Below, in pieces: positions 21,214-32,721 of a DNA stretch of 64,000 nucleotides. The notes under the pieces are model-generated. The model did not search any database. It saw only the letters and a list, made by a program, of their open reading frames with translations, and had not been told where the DNA came from. Origin of the DNA: Guadua angustifolia (taxonomy: Eukaryota > Streptophyta > Magnoliopsida > Poales > Poaceae); NCBI GenBank assembly GCA_036346375.1, contig CM070511.1, positions 4,588,001 to 4,652,000 on the forward strand. The letters are read 5' to 3'. Position 1 is the first letter of the stretch. Every line of letters begins with the position of its first letter. A program made the position numbers and the translations under genes.

Positions 21214-23793
21214 CTGTAATTCCCGAGAATTGCTCAATACCGTGAGCACGGCTATCCGAATAGTTTGTACACTCTGCAGAGATTATGCACTTTACCCACA
21301 TGATACAACCATGCACCACACAGGCGAATGATCATAACAAAGCCTTTACAATGTTCTGCCTTAACCCAGTACTACCCGCTGAGGTTTCAACACCGAAGGG
21401 TTACACCACCACAACAGGGCCCCCCTCTTGCGCCATGTGAGTTTCCTCCATACACCCGGACCCACACCACCAAGATTGTACCAAAGCTAAGACATTGCAA
21501 ATTATTCAGCTAGGCTGCCCCATAACAGACATGTGGTTGCATGATTGACTCAGGTCAAAGGCTCGCAAGGTTAAGTCCTTAAGTTTGACCAAAGCAAGAC
21601 TTGCACATACCCTCTGCCCATCGGGCCCACCCTGGCACACTTGCCCTTACCACTTGCCTCAATCCAAGTGATTACCAACACCGGTTGATTACCAAGCACC
21701 CGTGCTATCCACAAGTCAACATCGTTGCGTGACCTCCTCGCCACAACAACTCAATCTCTTTGTGTGACCACACATGAGACACAAGTTAATATCATTGTTC
21801 CATATTCCATTAGTCAAGATTAATAATCAACATTTCATGAACATGTGATGACGTGGCATGGCTAAGCAATCCTATTCCGTTCTAACCATCCATGTTGATT
21901 TCATTATTAACCAACTATAATAATCAACCTAAGGTGACAAGTGAATCATGGCATACAATTGACAAGGTAGGGTGTAATTCGAAGGGTATGATATCTAAAT
22001 CCCAATTTAGGTTGAAATCATTTGTACGATTGAAATAACATGCAATATAGTTAAAACAAAATAGCAACTATCTAAACATGGGTGCAACATGATCAAAGCA
22101 CAACTTGCCTTGGTTAAGCTCCTGGTCTTGGTTAGGAAATTGCTCTTGAGTTGCTAACTCCTCCGAAGCCTCGCACAATTCAACGTCTACGCGAATCGAG
22201 AAGAAATAGCAAATAAACACCAAAACCAAAGAACAAATAAACTCAAAAATTCAAATAAAAATCACCATTAGATAGATATCAATTTTACAAATTTTTAGGA
22301 GTTCGTATGAGGGAGAACGAGCCCTCAAAAAATTCAAATTCCTGAAAAATCCAAAAAATCGGAAAATACAAAATATTCAAATTATTTTTATAAAGAAAAA
22401 TTGATTTATTGCGTCATTGTGACGTCAACATGACGTCAGCCCTGACCCGATTAAACCTAGACTCAATCTGGTCCACTCGTTCCCGATCTAACGGTCACCG
22501 ATCGATCGGTTACGTGGCTCAACCAGAACCCTCCGATCTAATCCAACGGTCAAAAACTACCGAAGCACATCACTGTGGCCCTAATCGACGTGGCGCAATC
22601 CTGACCATACGATCCAAGCTAATGGGTCAAACTAACCGAACACTTACCGTATTACCGAGGCGACGTGGCACGATCCCGACAGTTCGGCGAAGATCCAACG
22701 GTCGGCGATTTACCCGAGCGGTTTACTGTGCACCGAAGAGACGTGGGCGAATCCGGTGCGTTCGACGACGATCCAACGGCTGGAGATGCTCAGGCATGGA
22801 GATGGCTGCACGGCGGCGTGAGACTACTGGACTTGGGGACGACGACCACTCCGGCGGCGTTTCGGCGCTCTCCGGCGGGGAAGAAGTGGCGGCACGGGTG
22901 CGGCGCGATGCGACCAATCCAGATCTGCCTGCAGGACGACGGAAGAGTCACCGACGATGATGGAAACGCGACGGAAAGTCTTCGGAAACTTCGGCGAGTT
23001 CACGTGCGAATTCCAAGGCTTCTCGGGCGTCGGCGCTTCAGCGGAAAGGTGCGGCGGCTCGTGGTGATCCTCGGAAAGGGGGTCCGGGGTCCTTAAATAC
23101 CCAGCATGCGGCGCATATGGGCACGGGAGTCCTTGTCGACGGTGGCGGCGGCTCCGAGTCCGAGTCGAAGACGATGATAATCAACCACACGATCTCAATT
23201 GGATGGCTGCGGAGCAATCCTGGTACGGCACGACCTCGACCATTCGATCCAATCATCGGCGGATATGATTTTAGGTTTTCGATTCGCTCCGATCAATCTG
23301 GACCGTTCGATGCTAATCCAACGGCACGGAGACGCTAGGGTTTCATGACGCGCGTGGCTTGGTGAAGCCCATTGGATTTTAATCCAACAGCGCGCGTTAC
23401 TCCTCCGAAAATCAACGGCGGCTGGGCTGAATCTCGCGCGCATAGTAGTGGGCTTCGGCCCGTTACTGTTCACAAGGATTTTCCGGGGTTTTTGATTTAA
23501 AATAAATAAGGAAAGTCATTTGATTTATTTAGAGCAATAAGAATATCAGAAAAATTCCAAGAAAATCTCAAAAATACTTGGAGACATTCTGGACTTAAAT
23601 AAAATATTTTTGACAAAACTTTATTTTAAACTTTTCTATTTATAATTAATTCTTGACAAAAGGCAATATATTTTAATTTTAAATAATTCAAATAAATCTC
23701 AGAAAATCCAAATAAATCCAAAAATTCACAAAAATCATAAATTGCAATAAAATAATATTAAATAATTAAAAGGCCAAAATTTGGGATGTTACA
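21214..23793 (-). repeat. Truncated 3' LTR of the Tekay element
   Basis: It is co-linear with 30098-32665 and ends ...GGGATGTTACA at 23793 (TGTAACATCCC on the minus strand). It lacks the outer part present at 29444-30097. A TATTTAA box (minus strand) lies at 23093-23099. Confidence 0.88.
22420..22438. promoter_or_regulatory. Paired TGACGTCA palindromes in the Tekay 3' LTR
   Basis: Two perfect TGACGTCA palindromes are separated by three bases (centre-to-centre 11 bp). TGACG pairs are the core of as-1/ocs-type elements bound by plant TGA bZIP factors. The 5' LTR has one perfect and one decayed copy at 31298-31316, and the related solo LTR has two at 49970-49998 with 21-bp spacing. Function is inferred. 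Confidence 0.45.
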
Positions 23794-23807
23794 AACCTCC
23801 CCGCTTA
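23794..23807 (-). other. Polypurine tract of the Tekay element
   Basis: The minus strand reads TAAGCGGGGAGGTT directly before the 3' LTR start TGTAACATCCC. Confidence 0.8.
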
Positions 23808-23828
23808 ACGGAATCTCGACCCCGAGAT

Positions 23829-24877
23829 TTAGTGCTGATTAGAGAATAGGTTCGGGAATTCTACCTTCAGATCTTCTTCACGCTCCCAGGTTGCTTCATT
23901 TTCTGAATGATTACTCCATTGAACTCTGCAAAAGCGAATGGACTTATTTCTGGTCCTACGCTCCATTATATCCAGAATCTTGACCGGCTGTTCTTTGTAG
24001 GTCAGGTCCTCCTGCAACTCGATTGCTTCCAACGGTGTTTGCTCTGCTGGCACTCTGAGACATTTCTTAAGCTGTGACACATGGAACACATCATGTACCC
24101 CTGCCAATGACTGGAGCAATTCCAATTGATAAGCAACCTCTCCTCGACGACTCAAAATCTTGAATGGCCCAACATACCTAGGTGCAAGCTTCCCTTTGAC
24201 ATGGAACCTTTTTACACCTTTAAGTGGAGTAACCCTAAGATACACAAAATCATTGGGTTCAAAACTTAAATCACGACGGCGATTGTCAGCATAGCTCTTC
24301 TGCCTTGACTGTGTTGTTTTCAATCTTTCTCTGATCATGGCAACTTGTTCTTCAGCCTCTCTGAGCATCTTTGGCCCAATTACTGAACGCTCCCCCGTTT
24401 CATTCCAATTTAACGGGGTACGGCAGGCACGACCATATAAGGCTTCAAATGGTGACATTTGCAAACTAGCCTGATAACTATTGTTATAACTGAATTCTGC
24501 ATATGGCAAACTTTTATCCCAAGATGTGCTATAAGATATCGCACATGCTCTCAACATATCTTCTAGAATCTGATTAACTCTTTACGTACGCCATCATGTG
24601 CATGATGATAAGCGATCTTGAAATTCAGACGAGTTCCCATTGCTTCATGCAGTTTATCCAAAAATCTTGAGGTAAATTGGGTACCTCGATCCGATACAAT
24701 CTTCTTCGGCACACCATGTAAACATATAATTCTTGATATGTATAACTCTGCCAATCGATCCTCGGAATAAGTTGTTTTTACCGGAATGAAGTGAGCAACT
24801 TTGGTCAACTGATCAATGATGACCCATATGGAATCATAACCCCTCTGAGTCATGGGCAACCCAGTGATAAAATCCAT
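23829..24877 (-). pseudogene. Tekay integrase core plus chromodomain (frameshifted)
   Basis: The first frame (24877-24563) has MDFITGLP, the tract PVKTTYS, VSDRGTQFTSRF and a disturbed DG..E segment. A one-base loss near 24575 shifts the reading to the frame 24557-23829 (VNQILEDMLRACA; SYQASLQMSPFEALYGRACR). The C-terminal part has the GPF/YVGPFKIL region and VFHVSQLKKCLR. The end is a chromodomain-like tail (EQPVKILDIMERRTRNKSIR, VQWSNHSENEATWEREEDLK), which in chromoviruses guides integration to modified chromatin. The D-D-E residues can be aligned. Confidence 0.9.
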
Positions 24878-24889
24878 ACCAATTTCTTC

Positions 24890-25777
24890 TCATTTCCATT
24901 CGGGAATCTTTAACGGCTGCAAAAGTCCTGCAGGCTTTTGATGCATCGCTTTTACCCTTTGGCACACATCACACAATGCAACATGCTCTGCAACTTCACG
25001 CTTCATACTCGGCCACCAAAAGCTCTTTTTAAGGTCTTGATACATCTTGGCACTTCCTGGATGGATGGAATACTTATAATCATGTGCTTCCTCTAGAATC
25101 AATTGCTTAAGCTCCTTTTCGTTCGGCATACAAATTCGACCTTTAAACCACATAGTTTCTTGCTCATCTACAGAGAAATCTTCGGCTAAACCTTCTTCTT
25201 TCTTGGACTTGATCTTGCTGATCTTCTCATCTTTACTTTGCCTCTCCCTGATTTGCTCCTCAAGGGTTGGCTTTACTTCCAAGGCAGCTAAAAATCCTTG
25301 TGGCACAACTTCTAATCTCAACTTCTGAAATTCTTCACACAATTCTGGTTGATCGATGGCTACTACTGCATTTACACTGTGGCTTTTACGACTCAGGGCA
25401 TCGGCTACCACATTAGCCTTTCCAGGATGATAATGGATTCCAACATTATAATCCTTAATCAATTCTAGCCATCTTCTCTGCCTCATATTAAGATCCGCCT
25501 GGGTAAATATGTACTTCAGGCTCTTATGGTCCGTATATATCTCACATCTATTGCCAATGAGATAATGACGCCACATCTTTAAAGCATGCACTACGGCAGC
25601 TAACTCCAGATCATGAGTCGGGTAATTCCCTTCATGCGGCCTCAATTGCCTTGACGCGTAGGCCAGAACCTTGCCATTTTGCATCAACACACAACCAAGG
25701 CCCTGCCTTGAGGCATCACAATAAACGTCAAAGCTACACTGTACATCTGGCAATACCAACACAGGTGTAGATGTCAA
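24890..25777 (-). pseudogene. Tekay RNase H and integrase zinc-binding domain
   Basis: RNase H motifs: FDVYCDASRQGLGCVL, LELAAVVHALKMWRHYL, IYTDHKSLKYIFTQ, and the tail NVVADALSRK. Then come the HHCC finger HPGSAKMYQDLKKSFWW with CDVCQRVK, and PAGLLQPLKIPEWK. The frame is closed at each end by a stop replacing what is normally Trp: TAG at 25820 (after KKGKKFA) and TGA at 24890 (after PEWK). Otherwise the 295 codons are open. Confidence 0.9.
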
Positions 25778-25819
25778 CCGCTTCTTTAGCTCGTGAAAGC
25801 TTTCCTCGCACTCTGGCGT

Positions 25820-27202
25820 CTATGCAAACTTTTTCCCCTTTTTCAGCAGTTGCGTAAGAGGTCTCGCAATCGTTGAAAATTCTTCTACGAACCGACGGTA
25901 ATATCCCGCCATTCCCAGAAAACTACGGATTTGGGTAACTGTCTTTGGCGACTCCCAATGCAACATAGCTTTCACTTTACTTGGATCCACGACAACTTCT
26001 TTAGCGGTCATTACATGGCCAAGGAATTCCACCTTCTCCTTCCAGAAATCACACTTACTGAATTTAGCATACAACTGTTGTTCTCGCAATTTTTCCAGAA
26101 CCAATCTCAAATGTTCTGCATGCTCCTCTTCTGATTTGGAGTACACAAGGATATCGTCTATGAAGACAACCACGAATTTATCCAAATATTCCATGAACAC
26201 CTTATTCATCATATTCATGAAATATACAGGAGCATTGGTTAGTCCAAAGGACATAACTGTAAACTCATAATGTCCATAGCGGGTAGAGAATGCAGTCTTT
26301 GGTATATCTTCCTCCCGAATCCTCAACTGATGATACCCGGATCGGACATCTATCTTGGAGAAAACTCCTGCTCCTCCCAACTGATGAAACAAATCATCGA
26401 TCCTTGGTAAGGGGTACTTATTCTTGATCGTCACTTCATTAAGTGCACGATAATCAATGCACATCCTTAAACTTCCATCTTTCTTCCTGATGAACAACAC
26501 TGGTGCTCCCCACGGGGAAGAACTTAGTCGAACAAACCCTTTCTCAAGCAATTCTTCAATTTGCTTCTTCATTTCCACTAACTCATCGGTTGGCATTCGA
26601 TACGGTCTCTTTGCTATTGGTGTTGTTCTAGGTACTAACTCAATAACAAACTCAATATCCCGATCTGGCGGTATGCCTGGTAAATCCTCAGGGAATACTT
26701 CTGGAAAGTCTCTTGCCACTGGCACATCTTCTAGATTAGCAACCTTCACGCTATTGACCATTAACTGACCATCACGAATTGCGGTTGCATGCACTTCCAC
26801 TTTCTTGCCACTAGGGCTTTCTAAGGATACCATCCTTTGACCACAATCCAAAATAGCCTTATGCTTGGATAGCCAATCCATCCCTAAGATAACATCCAAG
26901 GTTTGGGTATCTAATAGGATAAGATTTGCTAGGAACTCTATCCCATTCATAAGCAACTTAACTCCCAAACACCCAAGGCTAGATCGAAATTCCGATCCTG
27001 GGGCTTGGACTAAAAGCACACATTTAAGATTCTTAACAGCAAATCCATTCTTCATTGCAAAACTCCGAGAAACAAATGAATGCGAAGCTCCAGAATCAAA
27101 TAAAACTATAGCTGGTACTGAGTTAACCAAGAACTTACCCAGTACGACGTCCGATGCTTCCTGAGCTCCATCTGCAATGATATGATTGATCCTTCCATGC
27201 AT
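25820..27202 (-). pseudogene. Tekay protease and reverse transcriptase
   Basis: This 460-codon frame has the aspartic protease motif LFDSGASHSFVS at residues 34-45 with the flap and ILGMDWL (105-111). RT follows: KRPYRMPTDELVEMKKQIEE, KKDGSLRMCIDYRALN (240-255), FSKIDVRSGYHQL, and the active site FIDDILVY at 347-354, then LGHVMTAKEV and FLGMAGYYRRFV. Catalytic residues look intact. It is separated from gag by TAG near 27209 and from RNase H by TAG at 25820-25822, so it is not translated as a working polyprotein. Confidence 0.92.
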
Positions 27203-27211
27203 CGTTGTCTA

Positions 27212-28378
27212 AGGCAACGCTCCTGACTGCACCGGTACTTGATTACTTCCTATCAATGGTGCTTTGGCTGGGGTAGTGCTCAGGTTGAAGTGAACTGGAG
27301 TAACATTTCCTTTCTTCGGACACTTGTTGGCGAAATGTCCCGGCTCGTTGCAAGAGAAGCAATTCTTGACAGCAGACTGTTGACTTCCTGTTGGTGCATT
27401 GCCTCCTGGTGTTGGTGTTTGAAAATTCTAGTTAGTAAGGCGAGATGATGGAGTTGATGTCTTGTTGGTCCACTAGGGTTGAATTCTGGCAAACTGTTGC
27501 GGCGTCATTCTTAACCTGAGATGATTAGGCCGCCCAGCCTGACTAGCCATCCCGTGCTTACGATCTTCACCCAATTCCTTGCGGTTGTCCTCAAGAATCA
27601 AAGCCTTATTAACCAACTCCTGAAAATCAGGGAAGTTGTGGGTGATCAGTGCCACCTGCAATCCAGAGTTTAAACCCTTCATGAAACGGGATTGTTTGGC
27701 CTTATCTGTAGCCACATCTTCAGGTGCATAACGTGCCAACTGAGTAAACTTGTTCAGATATTCTGCCACTGACTAGCCTCCTTGCTTCAAAGCCCTGAAC
27801 TCCTCTTTCTTAAGGTCCATCATTCCTTCTGGCACATGGTATTGGCGGAAGGCAACTGTAAACTCCTCCCAAGTAATCTTCTGTGGCGCTTCATGTGCAG
27901 AACAATAGTTCTCCCACCATTCTGCGACAGTTCCTTCTAGCTGGTGCGAAGCATACAACACCTTCTCATTGCCTTCACACTGCGTGATATGCAGTTTCCT
28001 CTCAATGGTCCTCAACCAGTCATCGGCCTCCAAAGGATTAGCATTGCCTGAGAATGTTGGTGGACCGGTTCTCATGAAGTCTGACATCTTAGAATGAGAA
28101 CGCGGCCCATTATTGCCTTGTTGCACATTGTTGTGGCTTGCAGCTTGATTGGTCATATTCTGCATTTGCTGCATCATCGTTTGCATAAGCTGAGTCTGCG
28201 CGGCTAAGAAAGCTCCTAAGTTCTGCATGTCCACCGGTGGTGATGGCTGTGGTGACGCTTCCCCGTTATCATTCCGGCGAAGGCCGCTCCCTGACGCTCC
28301 ATTGTTACCACGAGTGTTCACCACCTGCTGAGTTCTTTTTGGGTTAGGTAAGGTAGAAATAGCATAGATAAGATGCAA
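27212..28378 (-). pseudogene. Tekay gag with zinc knuckle (interrupted by stops)
   Basis: The N-terminal half (28378-27773) has a Gln/Met-rich stretch (QTQLMQTMMQQMQNM), PPTFSGNANPLEADDWLRTI and WEEFTVAFRQYHVPEGMM. After TAG at 27773 gag continues SVAEYLNKFTQLARYAPEDV and GLNSGLQVALITHNF. TAG codons near 27473 and 27428 interrupt again before the knuckle CFSCNEPGHFANKC (about 27365-27325). Gag would form the particle and bind RNA. All three stops are TAG. Confidence 0.9.
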
Positions 28379-28608
28379 GAATTTCTAACGCGGGGGAATT
28401 AGGTTAAACCCAAACTTTATTATTTTTATTAATTATACTTGGTATGGTTGCTTACAAAAGCCTAAGGGCTATGCAACACATACTGCACACTCAGCAATTA
28501 TTAAGAACCAAACTAAGCACACAACCTTAACGTCTATTACATTTGGGTAAGACTATTCTTATTGATGCGACTCGACACTTGAGTCTCAACTGCTAAATCT
28601 AACGCTCA

Positions 28609-29220
28609 CTACTCAAGATCCGACTCGGGTTCTGACTCTTCAGGGTCGGGGTCGTGCAGCTCCATCTCTTGTTCTGGCTCCGACCCGTACAACGCATCCT
28701 CTAATTCACGGACCCTCTGAATAGATTGAGCTAGGACCTCCTGTAGTTGAGTCTTCACCTCCTTTGCTTCGTCGTGGGTTCTTTGCAGCTCCTGAACCAT
28801 GTCATCGATGGCATCCTCCTGAGCAATGACATATCTTGTCAGATGGGTGATCGTGGCATTCTCTTCCCTTATTGGCTCCCGGTCATGGCGGTTATCTCGG
28901 CGTTGATGATGACGGAACACGGTGCCTTCCAATTCCCTGGAATAGGTACGAGCAATTTGCCTCATCACCAGCCGTGCTGCCTCCTGGATCCCGGCTTCAG
29001 ACGTAGATCTCCTGACGGTGATGCGGATGGAACGACTTGCTCTTGTTCTCTCCCGGGTGTAGATCATAATCTGAACCTTCCAGCCGATGTCGAGTCCGGC
29101 CCGTACTATGGTATTTCCCCGATAGATTGGCCTGTCGAAACCTCCGAGAAATCGCATCATACGCCATAGCTCTGCTGCGTATCCTCCCTCAAGCTCTCCG
29201 TACTCTTGGATCATCCTCAT
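28609..29220 (-). CDS. Extra ORF between PBS and gag (203 aa, uninterrupted)
   Basis: The frame starts MRMIQEYGELEGGYAAELWR and runs 203 codons without a stop, in the same direction as gag and pol, in the leader of the Tekay element. The middle is Arg-rich (residues 55-115). Residues about 130-175 look like a coiled coil (DAIDDMVQELQRTHDEAKEV, then QLQEVLAQSIQRVRELEDAL). The C-terminus is very acidic (PDPEESEPESDLE). There is no CCHC, protease or membrane motif, and I do not recognise a family. It could be an accessory ORF carried by grass chromoviruses or captured host DNA. That it is open while gag-pol has six stops could be chance over 612 bp, but deserves testing. Confidence 0.6.
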   Translation of the reverse strand: MRMIQEYGELEGGYAAELWRMMRFLGGFDRPIYRGNTIVRAGLDIGWKVQIMIYTRERTRASRSIRITVRRSTSEAGIQEAARLVMRQIARTYSRELEGTVFRHHQRRDNRHDREPIREENATITHLTRYVIAQEDAIDDMVQELQRTHDEAKEVKTQLQEVLAQSIQRVRELEDALYGSEPEQEMELHDPDPEESEPESDLE

Positions 29221-29427
29221 CTATTCAAAGAAGAAATAGATAAGTCCTCAACTCTCAAACAGCCACTCAGAAAAATTTGAGGAAAATTTCAGCAAAGATA
29301 AGGAGCGGAGAATAAGATAAGTCAAGAGGGTTGTTTTAATCTATTTTAAAATTTCCTTTTAGAAAATAATTTTGGACACACCTAGGATACCACCATGCTA
29401 ACTAAGGCCAAGTCCTACAGTCAGTAT

Positions 29428-29439
29428 GCTCTGATACCA
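29428..29439 (-). other. Primer-binding site of the Tekay element
   Basis: The minus strand reads TGGTATCAGAGC (initiator Met-tRNA), four bases inside the LTR end. Confidence 0.88.
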
Positions 29440-29443
29440 CCTC

Positions 29444-32400
29444 TGTAAGGACCCGAATTCACCAATTCGAATCCACTGTGTTTTACCGCACTATTCCCAG
29501 GATCAACGCTAGTGCACACAGCTTAACATCGGTAAGCATCATATCATACACAACGATAAGAATAATAAGACTTCATTTATTTAATGTAACTAGTGTATGA
29601 TCTTATGATCACTTACAATATTCTGCCCCATGGGCTAGACTGAAATAAACTTAAACAAATGCAGCGGAAAGTATAGCAAAAGACGTAGATGTCCCATCAG
29701 CACACCACAGGCGACTGATAAGGATTGGCCTAGTTACTCGTGTCCATCTGAAAGTCCTCCTCCAGTAACGGTGATGATTCCTCCACTGTTGTTGGTTGTT
29801 AAGCAAGGGTGAGTACAACAGCACGTACTCAACAAGTTATGCACAGAATGCATTTCTACCATAACTATATGCAAGGCTTATTCCAAAGGAATGGCTAAGT
29901 GGTATATTTGCAACTAAGCAGCATATAAGAACACATACATTACATAGATTGAAAAGACAATAAAACAAATAATAACAGTAAACAGATTCAATGATTCTCA
30001 AATAAACCCAAGGTTCCATCCTAATTCAAGTTCCATTATCCACATGGCATCCTGCCATCCCATTAAGTTGTCCAGTTTATTAAACTAACCATTGACTGTA
30101 ATTCCCAAGTATTGCTCAATACCGTGAGCACGGCTATCCGAATAGTTTGTACACTCTGCAGAGATTATGCACTTTACCCACATGATACAACCATGCACCA
30201 CACAGGCGAATGATCATAACAAAGCCTTTGCAATGTTCTCCTTAACCCAAGATACTACCGAGGTTTCAACATCAAGGGTTACAACACCTAACAGGCCCCC
30301 TCTTGCGCCATGTGAGTTTCCTCCGTACACCCGGACCCACACCACCAAGATAGTACCAAAGCTAAGACATTGCAAATTATTCAGCTAGGCTGCACCATAA
30401 CAGACATGTGGTTGCATGATTGACTCAAGTCAAAGACTCGCAAGGTTAAGTCCTTAAGTTTGACCAAAGCAAGACTTGCACATACCCTTTGCCCATCGGG
30501 CCACCCTGGCACACTTGCCCTTACCACTTGCCTCAATCCAAGTGATTACCAACCCCAGTTGATTACCAAGCACCACGTGCTATCCACAAGTCAACATCGT
30601 TGCGTGACCTCCTCGCCACAACAACTCAATCTCTTTGTGTGACCACACATGACACACAAGTTAATATCATTGTTCCATATTCCATTAGTCAAGATTAATA
30701 ATCAATATTTCATGAACATGTGATGACGTGGCATGGCTAAGCAATCCTATTCCGTTCTAACCATCCATGTTGATTTCATTATTAACCAACTATAATAACC
30801 AACCTAAGGTGACAAGTGAATCATGGCATACAATTGACAAGGTAGGGTGTAATTCAAAGGGTATGATATCTAAATCCCAATTTAGGTTGAAATCATTTGT
30901 ACGATTGAAATAACATGCAATATAGTTAAAACAAAATAGCAACTATCTAAACATGGGTGCAACATGATCAAAGCACAACTTGCCTTGGTTAAGATCCTGG
31001 TCTTGGTCGGGAAATTGCTCTTGAGTTGCTAACTCCTCCTCCGAAGCCTCGCACAATTCAACGTCTACGCGAATCGAGAAGAAATAGCAAATAAACACAA
31101 AAACCAAAGAACAAATAAACTCAAAAATTCAAATAAAAATCACCATTAGATAGATCTCAATTTTACAAATTTTTAGGAGTTCGTATGAGGGAGAACGGGC
31201 CCTCGGAAAATTTAAATTCCTGAAAAATCCATAAAATCGGAAAATACAAAATATCCGAATTATTTTTATAAAGAAAAATCGATTTATTGCGTCATCATGA
31301 CGTCAACGTGATGTTAGCCCTGACCTGGTTAAACCTAGATGCAATCTGGTCCACTCGTTCCCGAACTAACGGTTACCGATCGATCGGTTACGTGGCTCAA
31401 CCAGAACCCTCCGATCTAATCCAATGGCCAACAACTACCGAAGCACTTCACTGTAGCCCTAATCGACGTGGCGCAATCCTGACCACACGATCCAAGCTAA
31501 CGAGCGAAACTAACCGAACACTTACTGTATTACCGAGGCGACGTGGCACGATCCCGATAGTTCGGCGAAGATCCAACGGTCGGCGATTTACCCGAGCGGT
31601 TTACTGTGCACCGAAAAGACGTGGGTGAATCCTGCGCGTTCGACGATGATCCAACGGCTGGAGATGCTTAGGCACGACGATGGCTGCACGGCGGCGTGAG
31701 ACTACCGGACTTGGGGACGACGACCACTCCGGCGGCGTTTCGGCGCTCTCCGGCAGTGAAGAAGTGGCGGCACGGGTGCGGCGCGACGCGATGAATCCAG
31801 ATCTACCCTCAGGACAACAGAAGAGTCACCAGCGACGACGGAAACGCGGCGGAAAGTCTTCGGAAACTCCAGCGAGTTCGCGTGCGAATTCCAAGGCTTC
31901 TCGGGCGTCGGCGCTTCAGCGGAAAGGTGCGACGGCTCGTGGTGATCCTCGGAAAGGGGGTTCGGGGTCCTTAAATACCCGGCATGTGGCGTGTACGGGC
32001 ACGGGAGTCCGTGTCGACGGCGGCGGCGACGGCTCCGAGTCCGAGTCGAAGACGATGATCATCAGCCGCACGATCTCAATTGGACGGCTACGGAGCAATC
32101 CTGGTATGGCACGACCTCGACCATCCGATCCAATCATCCGCGGATATGATTTAAGGGTTTCGATTCGCTCCGATCAATCTGGACCGTTCGATGCTAATCC
32201 AACGGCACGGAGACGCTAGGGTTTCATGACGCGCGTGGCTTGGTGAAGCCCGTTGGATTTTAATCCAACGGTGCGCGTTACTCCTCCGAAAATCAACGGC
32301 GGCTGGGCTAAATCTCGCGTGCACAGTAGTGGGCTTCGGCCCGTTACTGTTCACAAGGATTTTCCGGGGTTTTTGATTTAAAATAAATAAGGAAAGTCAT

Positions 32401-32665
32401 TTGATTTATTCAGAGCAATAAGATTATCAGAAAAATTCCAAGAAAAATCTCAAAAATACTTGGAGACATTCTAGACTTAAATAAAATATTTTTGGCAAAA
32501 CTTTATTTTAAACTTTTCTATTTATTATTAATTCTTGACAAAAGGCAATATATATTAATTTGAAATAATTCAAATAAATCTCAGAAAATCCAAAAATTCA
32601 CAAAAATCATAAATTGCAATAAAATAATATTAAATAATTTAAAAGCCAAAATTTGGGATGTTACA
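29444..32665 (-). repeat. 5' LTR of the Tekay element (3222 bp)
   Basis: Ends are TGTAAGG...GATGTTACA on the + strand, with TGTAA/TTACA terminal inverted bases. It contains a GC-rich segment with many 'atccaacgg' motifs (31390-32290) and a TATTTAA box on the minus strand (31971-31977) in the context GGGTATTTAAGGACC. The paired bZIP-like site at 31298-31316 has one decayed half. Full length is confirmed by the solo LTR at 48131-51500 of a related subfamily. Confidence 0.9.
31971..31977 (-). promoter_or_regulatory. Candidate TATA box of the Tekay 5' LTR
   Basis: TATTTAA on the minus strand, followed by GGACC. It is kept at 23093-23099 in the 3' LTR and at 50966-50972 in the related solo LTR. 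The GC-rich downstream DNA would then be transcribed leader. Predicted only. Confidence 0.45.
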
Positions 32666-32721
32666 ATATATGAATACGTGCGTACCAACATAATATAGAT
32701 ATATACATGCTTGCTTCATAC

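Larger units (their letters stand above)
21214..32665 (-). mobile_element. Tekay/Del-type chromovirus, nearly complete, minus strand
   Basis: 5' LTR 29444-32665, PBS 29428-29439, an extra ORF 28609-29220, gag 28378-27212, protease-RT 27202-25820, RNase H-integrase 25777-23829 with a C-terminal chromodomain, PPT 23794-23807, and a 3' LTR cut off at 21214. Domain order and chromodomain place it with gypsy chromoviruses; LTR length over 3 kb and protein wording fit Tekay/Del. Six in-frame stops and one frameshift in gag-pol show it is inactive. The 3' LTR lacks about 655 bp at its PBS-proximal end, where it meets the copia fragment, so no target duplication can be read. Confidence 0.9.

Noticed and set aside
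22409..23338. Frames of 140-183 codons in the Tekay 3' LTR (and counterparts at 31287-32219)
   Set aside because: Arg/Thr/Pro-rich composition frames in a GC-rich LTR; no start context or family recognised, and frames drift between the two LTRs.
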